From contig JAPKBN010000015.1 of assembly GCA_026421215.1 (NCBI GenBank), forward strand, positions 1 to 40,861: a stretch of 40,861 bases of DNA, given 5' to 3'. The translations under genes were made by a program, and so were the position numbers. The notes under the pieces are model-generated. The model saw nothing but the letters and a program-made list of their open reading frames with translations, searched no databases and was not told the origin of the DNA. This document shows, in pieces, positions 34,269-40,861 of this stretch; the first letter of the stretch is position 1, and the number at the start of each line of letters is the position of its first letter. The stretch comes from Dehalococcoidia bacterium. Its GTDB lineage: Bacteria > Chloroflexota > Dehalococcoidia > Lucifugimonadales > Lucifugimonadaceae.

Positions 34269-35435
34269 TTAGGTCCCCAGGTAGTCAAGAGCGGCCCGGG
34301 CAAATATCTCTACGCCCAGAGGCAAACACTCTTCGTCAAATACGAACCGTGCATTGTGGTGAGGCGGTCGTTCCGGGTCGCCCGCGCCCAGTAGGAAGTA
34401 GCACCCAGGTGCTCGGTTAATGAACTCGGCCATGTCGTCTCCCACCGGGACTTCCTCATGCACACCGACTTTATCCACGCCCGGTACCTGACCGGCGATG
34501 CCCGTAAGCCAGGTCGCCACTTCAGGGTCGTTCACCACCGGAGGCGCACCGTTCAGAAGTTTGAAGTCGGCGCTCCCACGCATCGATTCCGCGATACCCC
34601 TCGCAATCCGTGCAACGGCGGCGATGATTTGATCTCGCATGTCGGACGTGTAGGCTCGAATTGTGCCTTTGATCGTCACGAAATCAGCGATCACGTTCGG
34701 CGCTGATCCACCTATCACCTGGCCCAACGTTACGACTCCCATCGCGTTCGGGGCAATCTCCCGGCTAACCACCGTCTGAAGTGCGGTGACTACCTGTGCT
34801 GTGATCGCCACGGGGTCGATCGCCGTGTGCGGCAGCGCCCCGTGGCCGCCCTGGCCCGTGATCGTGAGTTCGAACTGGTCTGCGCTGGCAAATACCGTCG
34901 CCTGATTCACGCCGACAAACCCCGTGTCGTACTGGTTCCAGAGATGCAGACCAATCACGCGGTCCGGTGAGTGATCAGACATCACGTCGTCAGCAATCAT
35001 CGCCTTTGCACCCTCGACAAACTCCTCGGCCGGCTGAAATACGAAAACGACCTTGCCCGAGAGTTCGCCCGCACGTCCTGCCAGAAGGTCGGCCGCTCCG
35101 AGTGCCATCGTGATGTGACCATCGTGGCCGCAGGCGTGCATATTGCCGTTTGTCGAAGCGAAAGGGAGGTCGGACAGCTCGGACACGGGCAGCGCATCGA
35201 TATCCGCCCGGATCATCAACGTCGGGCCGGGCCGTCCGGTCTCCAAAACTCCAACGACCCCTGTCCCTCCCACCTCGGCTTTGACCGTCATACCGGCAGC
35301 ATTCAAACGCTCGACGATGATGCCCGCAGTCCTGGTCTCGTGAAACCCGAGTTCCGGATTTTCGTGGAGATCACGGCGCAACTCGATCAGGCCCGGAAGG
35401 GCCTCTGCAACCTGGTTGGTCACGGTGTCGGGCAT
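34269..35435 (-). CDS. M20 family amidohydrolase / aminoacylase (hippurate- or IAA-amino-acid-hydrolase-like)
   Basis: A 388-residue M20D-type metal hydrolase that removes acyl groups from amino acids or similar amides. Motifs in order: LRRDLHENPELGFHE, RADIDALPV (first metal region), HACGHDGH (metal ligands), FQPAEEFVEGAKAM (catalytic Glu and ligand), the dimerisation-domain block GQGGHGALPHTAIDP, and a C-terminal GAGDPERPPHHN with the last His ligand. Complete and of normal length. The ATG start has GGAG about ten bases ahead. It lies upstream of DUF885 with a 47-base gap, which supports one transcript. Exact substrate is unassigned. Confidence 0.9.
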   Translation of the reverse strand: MPDTVTNQVAEALPGLIELRRDLHENPELGFHETRTAGIIVERLNAAGMTVKAEVGGTGVVGVLETGRPGPTLMIRADIDALPVSELSDLPFASTNGNMHACGHDGHITMALGAADLLAGRAGELSGKVVFVFQPAEEFVEGAKAMIADDVMSDHSPDRVIGLHLWNQYDTGFVGVNQATVFASADQFELTITGQGGHGALPHTAIDPVAITAQVVTALQTVVSREIAPNAMGVVTLGQVIGGSAPNVIADFVTIKGTIRAYTSDMRDQIIAAVARIARGIAESMRGSADFKLLNGAPPVVNDPEVATWLTGIAGQVPGVDKVGVHEEVPVGDDMAEFINRAPGCYFLLGAGDPERPPHHNARFVFDEECLPLGVEIFARAALDYLGT

Positions 35436-35541
35436 GGTGTGGCGGCTCCATTTCGTCTCAAAAATATGCGTATGAAATCGGGGCCGGAGTCTATCACGGG
35501 CCTACCGGCGATTTTTCGTGCGGAAGCACTGGATGTCACGC

Positions 35542-35554
35542 TAGAATCAACCCG
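35542..35554 (+). promoter_or_regulatory. Possible -10 element giving a leaderless LON transcript
   Basis: TAGAAT at 35542-35547 ends seven bases before the ATG at 35555, and no ribosome site lies between. Transcription would begin at or next to the start codon. The matching -35 region (TGCGGA) is weak. Confidence 0.35.
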
Positions 35555-36208
35555 ATGCCGAAACTACCGATCTTCCCGCTGAACACTGTCCTATTCCCGG
35601 GCTACAAGCTTCCAATCCGCATATTCGAGCCGCGGTACAAACGTATGCTCGAAGACTGCATCGATGCGGATGGACGGTTTGTCATCGCACTCATACGTGA
35701 TGGCGTCGAGGTTGGAGGAGAGGCTACCCCACGGGACATTGGGACGATCGCCCTGATCGAAGAAGTAGGCGATCGAGGCGAAAAGGTGGTTCCCCTGCGT
35801 GCTCTTGGAGAACAGCGCGTCCGGATCGGCGAACTGGACCGCTCGCTCCCATATCTGAGCGCAGACGTGGAACCCTTATCTGAACCAGTCGGTGAAGATA
35901 TCGACCCCGAGTTGATGGAACGGGCGAGAACAGCGACGACCCGGTTCGCACGGGCGATGCTCATGCAAATACGCGGCGAGTGGCGCGCCAACCCCGAAAT
36001 GCCAGACGACCCAGGCGCACTCGGGTATCGTATGGGGACACTAATGGCCGGTCGCCCCACCGCAGCGCAACGCGTGCTGGAAGCGGCATCACTAAACGAG
36101 CGGCTACGACAGGCCATTCCGGCGGTTGAAGCGGCCGCTGGTGAGTTCGAGGCGGCACTACTTGAACAAGGCGCACAAGATCACCGCCGGGGCATGCATC
36201 GCAACTGA
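35555..36208 (+). CDS. LON substrate-binding-domain protein
   Basis: A 217-residue stand-alone homolog of the N-terminal domain of Lon protease, without ATPase or peptidase parts. Family hallmarks are LPIFPLNTVLFPGYKLPIRIFEPRYKRMLEDC at the start and GTIALIEEVGD in mid-domain, followed by a helical C-terminal half (MERARTATTRFARAML, AAQRVLEAASLNERLRQ). Such proteins are widespread and of unclear function; a peptide-binding or proteostasis role is assumed. The ATG is the only sensible start, and it appears leaderless. It is divergent from the M20 gene. Confidence 0.85.
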   Translation: MPKLPIFPLNTVLFPGYKLPIRIFEPRYKRMLEDCIDADGRFVIALIRDGVEVGGEATPRDIGTIALIEEVGDRGEKVVPLRALGEQRVRIGELDRSLPYLSADVEPLSEPVGEDIDPELMERARTATTRFARAMLMQIRGEWRANPEMPDDPGALGYRMGTLMAGRPTAAQRVLEAASLNERLRQAIPAVEAAAGEFEAALLEQGAQDHRRGMHRN

Positions 36209-36605
36209 GGGGGCTCTTGGTTGTAGGTGCAGGGCTTGGCCATACCCCTCAGAGATATCGCAGACGGTTTCCCGACCTTTAACTTCCCGACCTAAACCGT
36301 TGGCGCAGGAGACTCGGTACGCGTCCATGCGAACGAGGTTCACTCATAGTTTCGTCCAATCGGGTGGGGCGATATGGTCCAACAGCATCACTGATGAAGC
36401 AGGTCTGTTCGACGCCGACCGTACGTTGGTCAGTCAGAAGAGTTACCCTCTGGGTGCTAGAGAACTCGATGCGTGTCGAGTTCAGGAGTATCACTGCATT
36501 GGCGCGAACCTTGTCCGCCGGGATGCACCAAATGGACCAGACGAGCACACCCCACCACATGTATCATCAGGCGTCTAAAACAGTAACTTGGAGGCGGTGA
36601 ACGAA
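36209..36605. other. Gene-poor gap with nested repeats
   Basis: No supported gene is seen. Just after the LON stop, CTGAGGGG (36205-36212) can pair with CCCCTCAG (36245-36252). Next, ACGGTTT (36264-36270) and AAACCGT (36294-36300) enclose two direct copies of TTCCCGACCT (36269-36278 and 36284-36293). The first stem may act as a weak terminator. The rest, to 36605, shows only unsupported open frames. Confidence 0.45.
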
Positions 36606-36836
36606 GTGTCTGAATACTTGGTATGTCGGTCGTGCGACATAGGCGACCTTTTGCCCCTGTCGGACTTTGGAGCGCATGGTGCAGCTGTCCACTACAAGGC
36701 CTGGGTGTGCTCGAACCCTGACTGTGGGTTCAACCTGAAGATCAGGAATGGCGACGTGTTCATAGGCGAGCCCGTTCGGGATGGCAATGAACGAGGTCAA
36801 CGGGATACAGGGCCGTCTCAGGAGTTCCGCCGTTAG
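36606..36836 (+). CDS. Small Cys-rich zinc-ribbon-like protein
   Basis: A 76-residue protein of unknown function. C7-x2-C10 near the N-terminus and C35-x4-C40 (VCSNPDCGFN) are spaced like a zinc ribbon with a slightly loose second knuckle. The C-terminus is polar. No named family is recognised. The frame opens at TTG 36588. A GGAGG block at 36590-36594 lies 11 bases before the GTG at 36606, which is chosen because the protein then begins SEYLVCRSC; GTG at 36597 is too close to the site. It is isolated between the LON gene and a gene-free stretch. Confidence 0.6.
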   Translation: MSEYLVCRSCDIGDLLPLSDFGAHGAAVHYKAWVCSNPDCGFNLKIRNGDVFIGEPVRDGNERGQRDTGPSQEFRR

Positions 36837-37129
36837 GTGGGGCACAGTTCACAATCCAACCAATCAGCGTAAATGTGACTTTTATGGGGAGGAAGGCGAG
36901 AGCACCTCAGGACCTGGTACGTCGAATCCCTCTTCTAGGCATGTCTTCCCTCTGCGGGAAACGTCCAGCCCCTGATTTATTGACTGGTGCCGCCTAAGAA
37001 TGGACAGGTCATGTCCATCGAGAGCCTCCGGACTCTGACGAGCGCGGGCGTATTGCCATACTCCCTAGGGTGATGCACAGGATCGGGCGGAGCGGACCCG
37101 GCACCGCCGCCCTTGCCGTCACACGCGAA
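36837..37129. other. Gene-free stretch
   Basis: No gene is supported. A 7-bp hairpin, ATGGACA (37000-37006) with TGTCCAT (37012-37018), is the only clear structure. It lies between convergent genes. Confidence 0.4.
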
Positions 37130-37170
37130 AACGCCGGCAGGCCGTCCGACATGAACAACCCACCGGCGTT
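37130..37170 (-). terminator. Probable terminator of the first aminotransferase gene
   Basis: AACGCCGG (37130-37137) pairs with CCGGCGTT (37163-37170) across 25 bases, 27 bases past the stop codon. On the minus strand the distal arm runs into TTTT. Confidence 0.45.
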
Positions 37171-37197
37171 CCAGCCAGCAATATCTGATCGGGCCAA

Positions 37198-38406
37198 TTA
37201 GTCCGCTGGCGCACTCTTCATGTAGCCCTTGCCGTCCAGGAATTCAGCCAGTCTTGCGATACCGTCCCGGTTCTTTTCCGGGGTCTCGTATGCAAAACAC
37301 AACCGGGCACAGTTCTGGCCATCGCCGTTAGGGGCGAAACTTACGCCCGGCAGGTAGCCGACTCCAGCATCAAAAGCCTCGTCAACAAGATCGCTCATTG
37401 GCGTGCCTTCCGGCATCGTGAGCCAGGTGTAACAACCACCTTGTGGCACAGCCCACTTCGCTCCAGTGCCTCCGAAGTTCTCCCCTAGTGAAGCAACCAT
37501 CGCGTTCGCCTTGGCACCCAGTGACTCGGACAAGTCATTCTTATGGTCCTGAAGGTGCTCGGTTAGATAGCCCTCAACTGCGAGTGAAGCGAAATGATTC
37601 GCCGTGCCGGAACTGCGGAAACCTACTGCTCGGTCCGTAACCTCTTGTGGCGCCACAAAATAACCTAACCGGAGCCCCGGAACCAACAGCTTGGAATAGG
37701 AAGCTACGTGCATCACCATGCCGCTTGTGTCGAGAGAGGCGTACGCCTCCTGAGCCTCACCGTCAAACCGAAGGTCGACATAACAGTCGTCCTCGATTAT
37801 CGGGACTTCATGTCGATGGCAGATTTCAATAACCTGTTTACGGCGGGCGGTCGGCATCGTTGTACCGGTCGGATTTTGGTGCTCGGGGATGGTGTATAAG
37901 AACTTCGGCTTCTTGCCCTGAGCCGTCAGATCAGTCATCAGTTCGTCCAACGATTCGGGAATGATTCCCTGATCGTCGATACGACTTCCAACGACATTTA
38001 TCCCGTGATTCTTAAGCTGGTTGTGAGTACCGCCGTATACGTACTGCTCCGTGACGACCGTGTCACCCGGATCCGACAGCGCTTTAATCAAGACGAAGTT
38101 TGCCTCGCCTGACCCTGCGGTCATAAACACTTCGTCCGGAGTGGCGTTAATTCCCCGATCGTTCGCGAGCTTCTGTGCGGTGAACTCCCGAAGTGCCTCG
38201 TTACCATTGCGTTCCGTGTAGTAGACGAGGTCATGTCCCTCGCGCTCAAGGCCCTTCTTCAAACCTTCTACCAGTCCGTTAAACGGGACAGCCTCCGGTG
38301 GCGGGTACGCAACCGCAAAATCGTACGTAGCGTGGCGCGGGTGAGTGACCGCCGTATCTTTAGACCGAGTCGAAAATTTGCCTGCGTAACTGAACGTGGT
38401 GGTCAT
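37198..38406 (-). CDS. PLP-dependent aminotransferase, fold type I (copy A)
   Basis: A 402-residue class I/II aminotransferase of the group related to LysN / 2-aminoadipate aminotransferase and the catalytic half of MocR regulators, but with no DNA-binding domain. The PLP lysine is K239 in SYSKLLVPGLRLGY. N178 in HQNPTGTT and D206-Y209 in IIEDDCYVDL contact the cofactor, and the C-terminal Arg is in CARLCFAYETPE. It shares length and most blocks with the next gene, so they are a tandem duplication. The ATG start has AGGAG 12 bases ahead. Gap to copy B is 65 bases. The amino donor and acceptor are unknown. Confidence 0.85.
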   Translation of the reverse strand: MTTTFSYAGKFSTRSKDTAVTHPRHATYDFAVAYPPPEAVPFNGLVEGLKKGLEREGHDLVYYTERNGNEALREFTAQKLANDRGINATPDEVFMTAGSGEANFVLIKALSDPGDTVVTEQYVYGGTHNQLKNHGINVVGSRIDDQGIIPESLDELMTDLTAQGKKPKFLYTIPEHQNPTGTTMPTARRKQVIEICHRHEVPIIEDDCYVDLRFDGEAQEAYASLDTSGMVMHVASYSKLLVPGLRLGYFVAPQEVTDRAVGFRSSGTANHFASLAVEGYLTEHLQDHKNDLSESLGAKANAMVASLGENFGGTGAKWAVPQGGCYTWLTMPEGTPMSDLVDEAFDAGVGYLPGVSFAPNGDGQNCARLCFAYETPEKNRDGIARLAEFLDGKGYMKSAPAD

Positions 38407-38471
38407 CCGGTTAAGTACTCCTGGGACGTATTTGCCCCGGCGTTGTTGTCTCTATGTGTTCTGCAGCGGAC

Positions 38472-39680
38472 CTAGTCCCGGGGAGCAGCGTTGAGCATTC
38501 CATTCTCGTCGAGAATTTGCGCCAGCAGCGCCACGCCGTCCCGGTTTTTTTCGGGAGATTCGTAACCGAAGCACAGACGAGCGTAGTTGTCCCCGTCACC
38601 GTTTGGGGCGTAAACAGATCCGGCGATATATCCAACACCGGCATCGAACGCCTTATCTCTCAGTGAGGTCATGTCTGTGCCAATCGGCATTTCAAGCCAT
38701 GTGTAACATCCGCCTTGCGGTTCACTCAACTTGGCACCAGTTCCGCCAAAGTGCTCACCAAAAGACGAAATCATTGCGTTACGTTTCTCGAGCAATGCAG
38801 CGTTCTGGTTGTCCTTGTGCTCCTGCATGTGTTCCTTCAAGAAACCTTCTACCGCCAGCGACGTGAAGTGGTTGGCGGTACTTGAGCTGCGGAATCCGAT
38901 CGCCCGCTCACGAACCTCTTTGCTAGCGACGAAGTACCCGAGACGAAGGCCCGGGAGAAGCAACTTGGAGTATGAAGCAACGTGCGAAACCATACCGGAG
39001 TCGTCCAGTGCACGGAACGATTCCTGTGCCTCACCAAAGAAGCGTAGATCCACGTAGCAGTCGTCTTCTAGGATCGGTATCCCGTGCTTGTGACAGATGT
39101 CGACAATTTGCTTGCGGCGGGATGTTGGGAGGGTTGTACCGGTCGGATTCTGGTGCTCCGGGATCGTATAGAGCATCCGAGGTTTGTTTCCGGCAGCGGT
39201 CAAGCTGCTAAACAGCTCGTCCAACGCTTCCGGAATCAGACCATCATCGTCTATAGGGGAGCCCACGACGTTACAACCTGCAGCCCGAAGTTGCCCTAGC
39301 GTACCGTTGTACACGAATCTCTCGGTGACAACGGTACTACCCGGGTCGGTCAGTGCGTTGATCAGGCCGTAGTTCGCCTCACCAGAGCCGGCGCAGATGA
39401 AAATATCTTCGGGATCGACCTTGAATCCCCGGTCAGCTTCCAGCTTTTTAGCAGTGAATTCCCGAAGAGCCAGATTCCCGTTGGAGTCCGGGTAGTAGAC
39501 GAGGTCGTGACCCTCCCGCTCAAGACCAGCGATCAATCCCTCTACTAGTTCGTTTAGCGGTGCCGTCTCAGGGGGAGGATACGCAACGGCAAAGTCGTAC
39601 TTCGCGTGGGTGGGATGTATGACTTCCGTGTCAACGGAGTCCTTGGAGAATCGACCTGCATAGCTAAACGTGGATGTCAT
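38472..39680 (-). CDS. PLP-dependent aminotransferase, fold type I (copy B)
   Basis: Also 402 residues and collinear with copy A from MTSTFSYAGRFS to the end, including K239 in SYSKLLLPGLRLGYF, NPTGTT and EDDCYVDLRF. Differences concentrate in surface helices and in the substrate-facing N-terminal loop (ETAPLNELVEGL against EAVPFNGLVEGL), so substrate ranges may differ only slightly. It is upstream of copy A on the same strand and probably shares its message. A hairpin separates it from the AlaX-like gene. As with copy A, the reaction is assigned only to family level. Confidence 0.85.
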   Translation of the reverse strand: MTSTFSYAGRFSKDSVDTEVIHPTHAKYDFAVAYPPPETAPLNELVEGLIAGLEREGHDLVYYPDSNGNLALREFTAKKLEADRGFKVDPEDIFICAGSGEANYGLINALTDPGSTVVTERFVYNGTLGQLRAAGCNVVGSPIDDDGLIPEALDELFSSLTAAGNKPRMLYTIPEHQNPTGTTLPTSRRKQIVDICHKHGIPILEDDCYVDLRFFGEAQESFRALDDSGMVSHVASYSKLLLPGLRLGYFVASKEVRERAIGFRSSSTANHFTSLAVEGFLKEHMQEHKDNQNAALLEKRNAMISSFGEHFGGTGAKLSEPQGGCYTWLEMPIGTDMTSLRDKAFDAGVGYIAGSVYAPNGDGDNYARLCFGYESPEKNRDGVALLAQILDENGMLNAAPRD

Positions 39681-39743
39681 TCCGTGGCGGTCCTTAGATT
39701 CCTGTGGGTGGGTTTCGTCGGGCTATTTCAAGGTCCCTAGGTC

Positions 39744-39777
39744 CAATGAGAAGAGCGATCTCGCGCCCGACTCATTG
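39744..39777 (-). terminator. Two-tier hairpin after the AlaX-like gene
   Basis: CAATGAG (39744-39750) pairs with CTCATTG (39771-39777), and GCGA (39755-39758) with TCGC (39761-39764) inside. It lies between the stop of the AlaX-like gene and the start of copy B, on the same strand. A terminator or promoter-proximal operator is possible. Confidence 0.45.
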
Positions 39778-39808
39778 TCTTTGGTGGCTTCGGCGGCTTA
39801 GTGTACCC

Positions 39809-40522
39809 CTACTCAGTGATTTCGATTCGAATCCGCTTGTTGATCCGGCCCTTACTCTGATGGCCCACGATCTTGATTTGGCCCACTTCTGCAGTGGACG
39901 CGACGTGCGTTCCACCGTCCGCCTGCAAGTCCAAACCGTTGATATTAATGGTCCGAACCTCTTCTATTCCTTCAGGCAATAAGTTGATCTTAGTACGGAT
40001 CAGATCGGGTATAGCGAACGCTTCATCTCGAGGAAGGATATTGACCTCTATAGGCCGGTCTTCGGCGACTTCTATATTTATCGCAGACTCGATTTCTTCA
40101 GTTAGCTCGGAGCTCATGTTTTCAAACTCGAAGTCCATACGGCCCGCGAGTGGAGTCATGTTTCCTCCGGTGACCTGTGCTCCATAATCACGCCACACAA
40201 CACCGCAAAGGATATGCAACGCCGTGTGTGTGCGCATCAACTTATGCCGAAGTTCCCAGTCGATCTCGCATCTAACTGAATCACCGACCGATAGTCCCGC
40301 CTCCGGGACGGTGTGGACAATCACCCCACCTCGTCCAGACATGTTGCTGACCTCTAACTCGGTCCCGTCGGCCTTCACTATCAACCCAACGTCATTCGGT
40401 TGCCCTCCGCCTCCCGGGTAAAACACGGTTCGGTCCAGTATTACTCCGAACTCGGTTACCTCTAAGACCGTCGCCTCACACTGACGCATATAGGCGTCGG
40501 TGTTGTAAATTTTTTCGGTCAC
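39809..40522 (-). CDS. AlaX-type alanyl-tRNA editing protein
   Basis: A 237-residue stand-alone homolog of the AlaS editing domain, predicted to hydrolyse mischarged Ser- or Gly-tRNA(Ala) in trans. It has the N-terminal DRTVFYPGGGGQPNDVG block, the zinc motif HTALH (HxxxH) and GGTHVASTAEVG. The second zinc motif, usually CxxxH, reads DGGTH here, so Asp takes the place of Cys. The GTG start at 40522 has GGGAGG four bases ahead. The frame is open 42 codons further, but those residues do not fit the family. It is divergent from the alcohol dehydrogenase gene, and alaS itself is elsewhere in the window. Confidence 0.85.
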   Translation of the reverse strand: MTEKIYNTDAYMRQCEATVLEVTEFGVILDRTVFYPGGGGQPNDVGLIVKADGTELEVSNMSGRGGVIVHTVPEAGLSVGDSVRCEIDWELRHKLMRTHTALHILCGVVWRDYGAQVTGGNMTPLAGRMDFEFENMSSELTEEIESAINIEVAEDRPIEVNILPRDEAFAIPDLIRTKINLLPEGIEEVRTININGLDLQADGGTHVASTAEVGQIKIVGHQSKGRINKRIRIEITE

Positions 40523-40701
40523 GTTGCCTCCCGACCTGACTGCTTTATTCGAACCAGTCACAGATAAATCATAGCCGCAGTGCTCGAAATTCGTATCCGT
40601 TCTCCCGGTAAATCGGACATATACTCCGCAACCCGCGGAGGAAGACAATCCGCGTAACGGTAAGGAACCCTAAGACATCCCCTTGAACAACGGAGTTCCG
40701 T

Positions 40702-40861
40702 ATGAGAGGCGCACGTTTCCTAGGCGACCGACAGGCAGAGGTCACCGATTTCCCGGATGTAGAACCTGGACCGCACGAGGTGCTCATCAAAGTCCGGGCC
40801 TCCGGAATGTGTGGCAGCGTCCTCCACACGTACCGGGCGTCCAGTTCAGAGGTAAACACGG
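40702..40861 (+). CDS. Zinc-dependent alcohol dehydrogenase-like protein, N-terminal part
   Basis: The first 53 codons of a medium-chain dehydrogenase/reductase, cut by the window end. The start MRGARFLGDRQAEVTDFPDVEPGPHEVLIKVRASG is the usual GroES-like opening, followed by GMCGSVLHTYR, where the Cys is the catalytic zinc ligand. The common motif is CGSDLH; here Val replaces the Asp that normally contacts the zinc site. The ATG has GGAG seven bases upstream (40692-40695). It is divergent from the AlaX-like gene. Substrate cannot be assigned. Confidence 0.8.
   Translation, partial: MRGARFLGDRQAEVTDFPDVEPGPHEVLIKVRASGMCGSVLHTYRASSSEVNT

Noticed and set aside
36126-36578. Plus-strand open frame of 150 codons overlapping the LON gene end
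   Set aside because: It shares bases with the LON gene in another frame and shows no family or ribosome site.
37009-37197. Minus-strand open frame of 62 codons just after aminotransferase copy A
   Set aside because: Contains the hairpin at 37130-37170 and has no recognisable motif; more likely the transcript end.
1-40861. CRISPR array, rRNA, transposase or phage genes
   Set aside because: No regularly spaced repeats, rRNA-like blocks, or integrase/transposase motifs were found.

Overview
This is a moderately GC-rich bacterial chromosome window (compositions judged by eye) with dense, short-spaced genes on both strands, frequent TTG/GTG starts with clear GGAGG-type ribosome sites, and hairpins in many intergenic gaps. 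No rRNA, tRNA, CRISPR array, transposase or phage gene was recognised. Three enolase-superfamily paralogs, a single-chain acyl-CoA carboxylase, a fused double class III CoA-transferase, a DUF885 protein and dispersed palindromic repeats together suggest a Chloroflexota genome, possibly the marine SAR202 / Dehalococcoidia-related group. That placement is an inference from gene content, not from a marker gene.

Layout. 1-386 is the 3' end of a class 2 dihydroorotate dehydrogenase. 517-2422 (minus) holds a ribokinase and a Cof-type HAD phosphatase. 2665-7935 is a catabolic block: two tandem enolase-superfamily dehydratases, a COG3618 lactonase-like amidohydrolase, a small zinc ribbon (minus) and a third, divergent enolase paralog whose usual catalytic residues are altered. 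It ends in a strong bidirectional hairpin. 8059-10231 (minus) has an MFS exporter and a membrane-anchored nuclease-fold protein. 10567-13420 (plus) has a GNAT acetyltransferase, then threonine synthase, a NIL-domain protein and a ThiS/MoaD-like sulfur carrier ending Gly-Gly-Cys. 14029-17357 (minus) is the shikimate operon aroC-aroK-aroB plus a small unknown gene. 17726-21952 (plus) has a 2H phosphoesterase-like protein and the fused BC-BCCP-CT carboxylase. 22101-24578 (minus) is the double CoA-transferase. 24792-29039 (minus) is alaS-yqgF-aroE, the last two pairs touching or overlapping, preceded by an MscS channel. 31048-35435 (minus) has a TFIIB-type zinc-ribbon protein, an SDR, a DUF885 protein and an M20 amidohydrolase. 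35555-36836 (plus) has a LON-domain protein and a small Cys-rich protein. 37198-40522 (minus) has two tandem aminotransferase paralogs and an AlaX-type editing protein. The window ends in the first 53 codons of a zinc alcohol dehydrogenase.

How they fit. The lactonase plus dehydratase pair looks like a non-phosphorylative sugar-acid or lactone route. aroB/C/K/E cover four shikimate-pathway steps split over two loci. alaS and the AlaX protein both guard Ala-tRNA. The most unusual module is thrC - NIL - ThiS/MoaD. It joins the enzyme that consumes O-phosphohomoserine with a sulfur-carrier-like protein whose C-terminus appears to need trimming, which suggests protein-thiocarboxylate chemistry in sulfur amino acid synthesis. 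That function is inferred, not shown.
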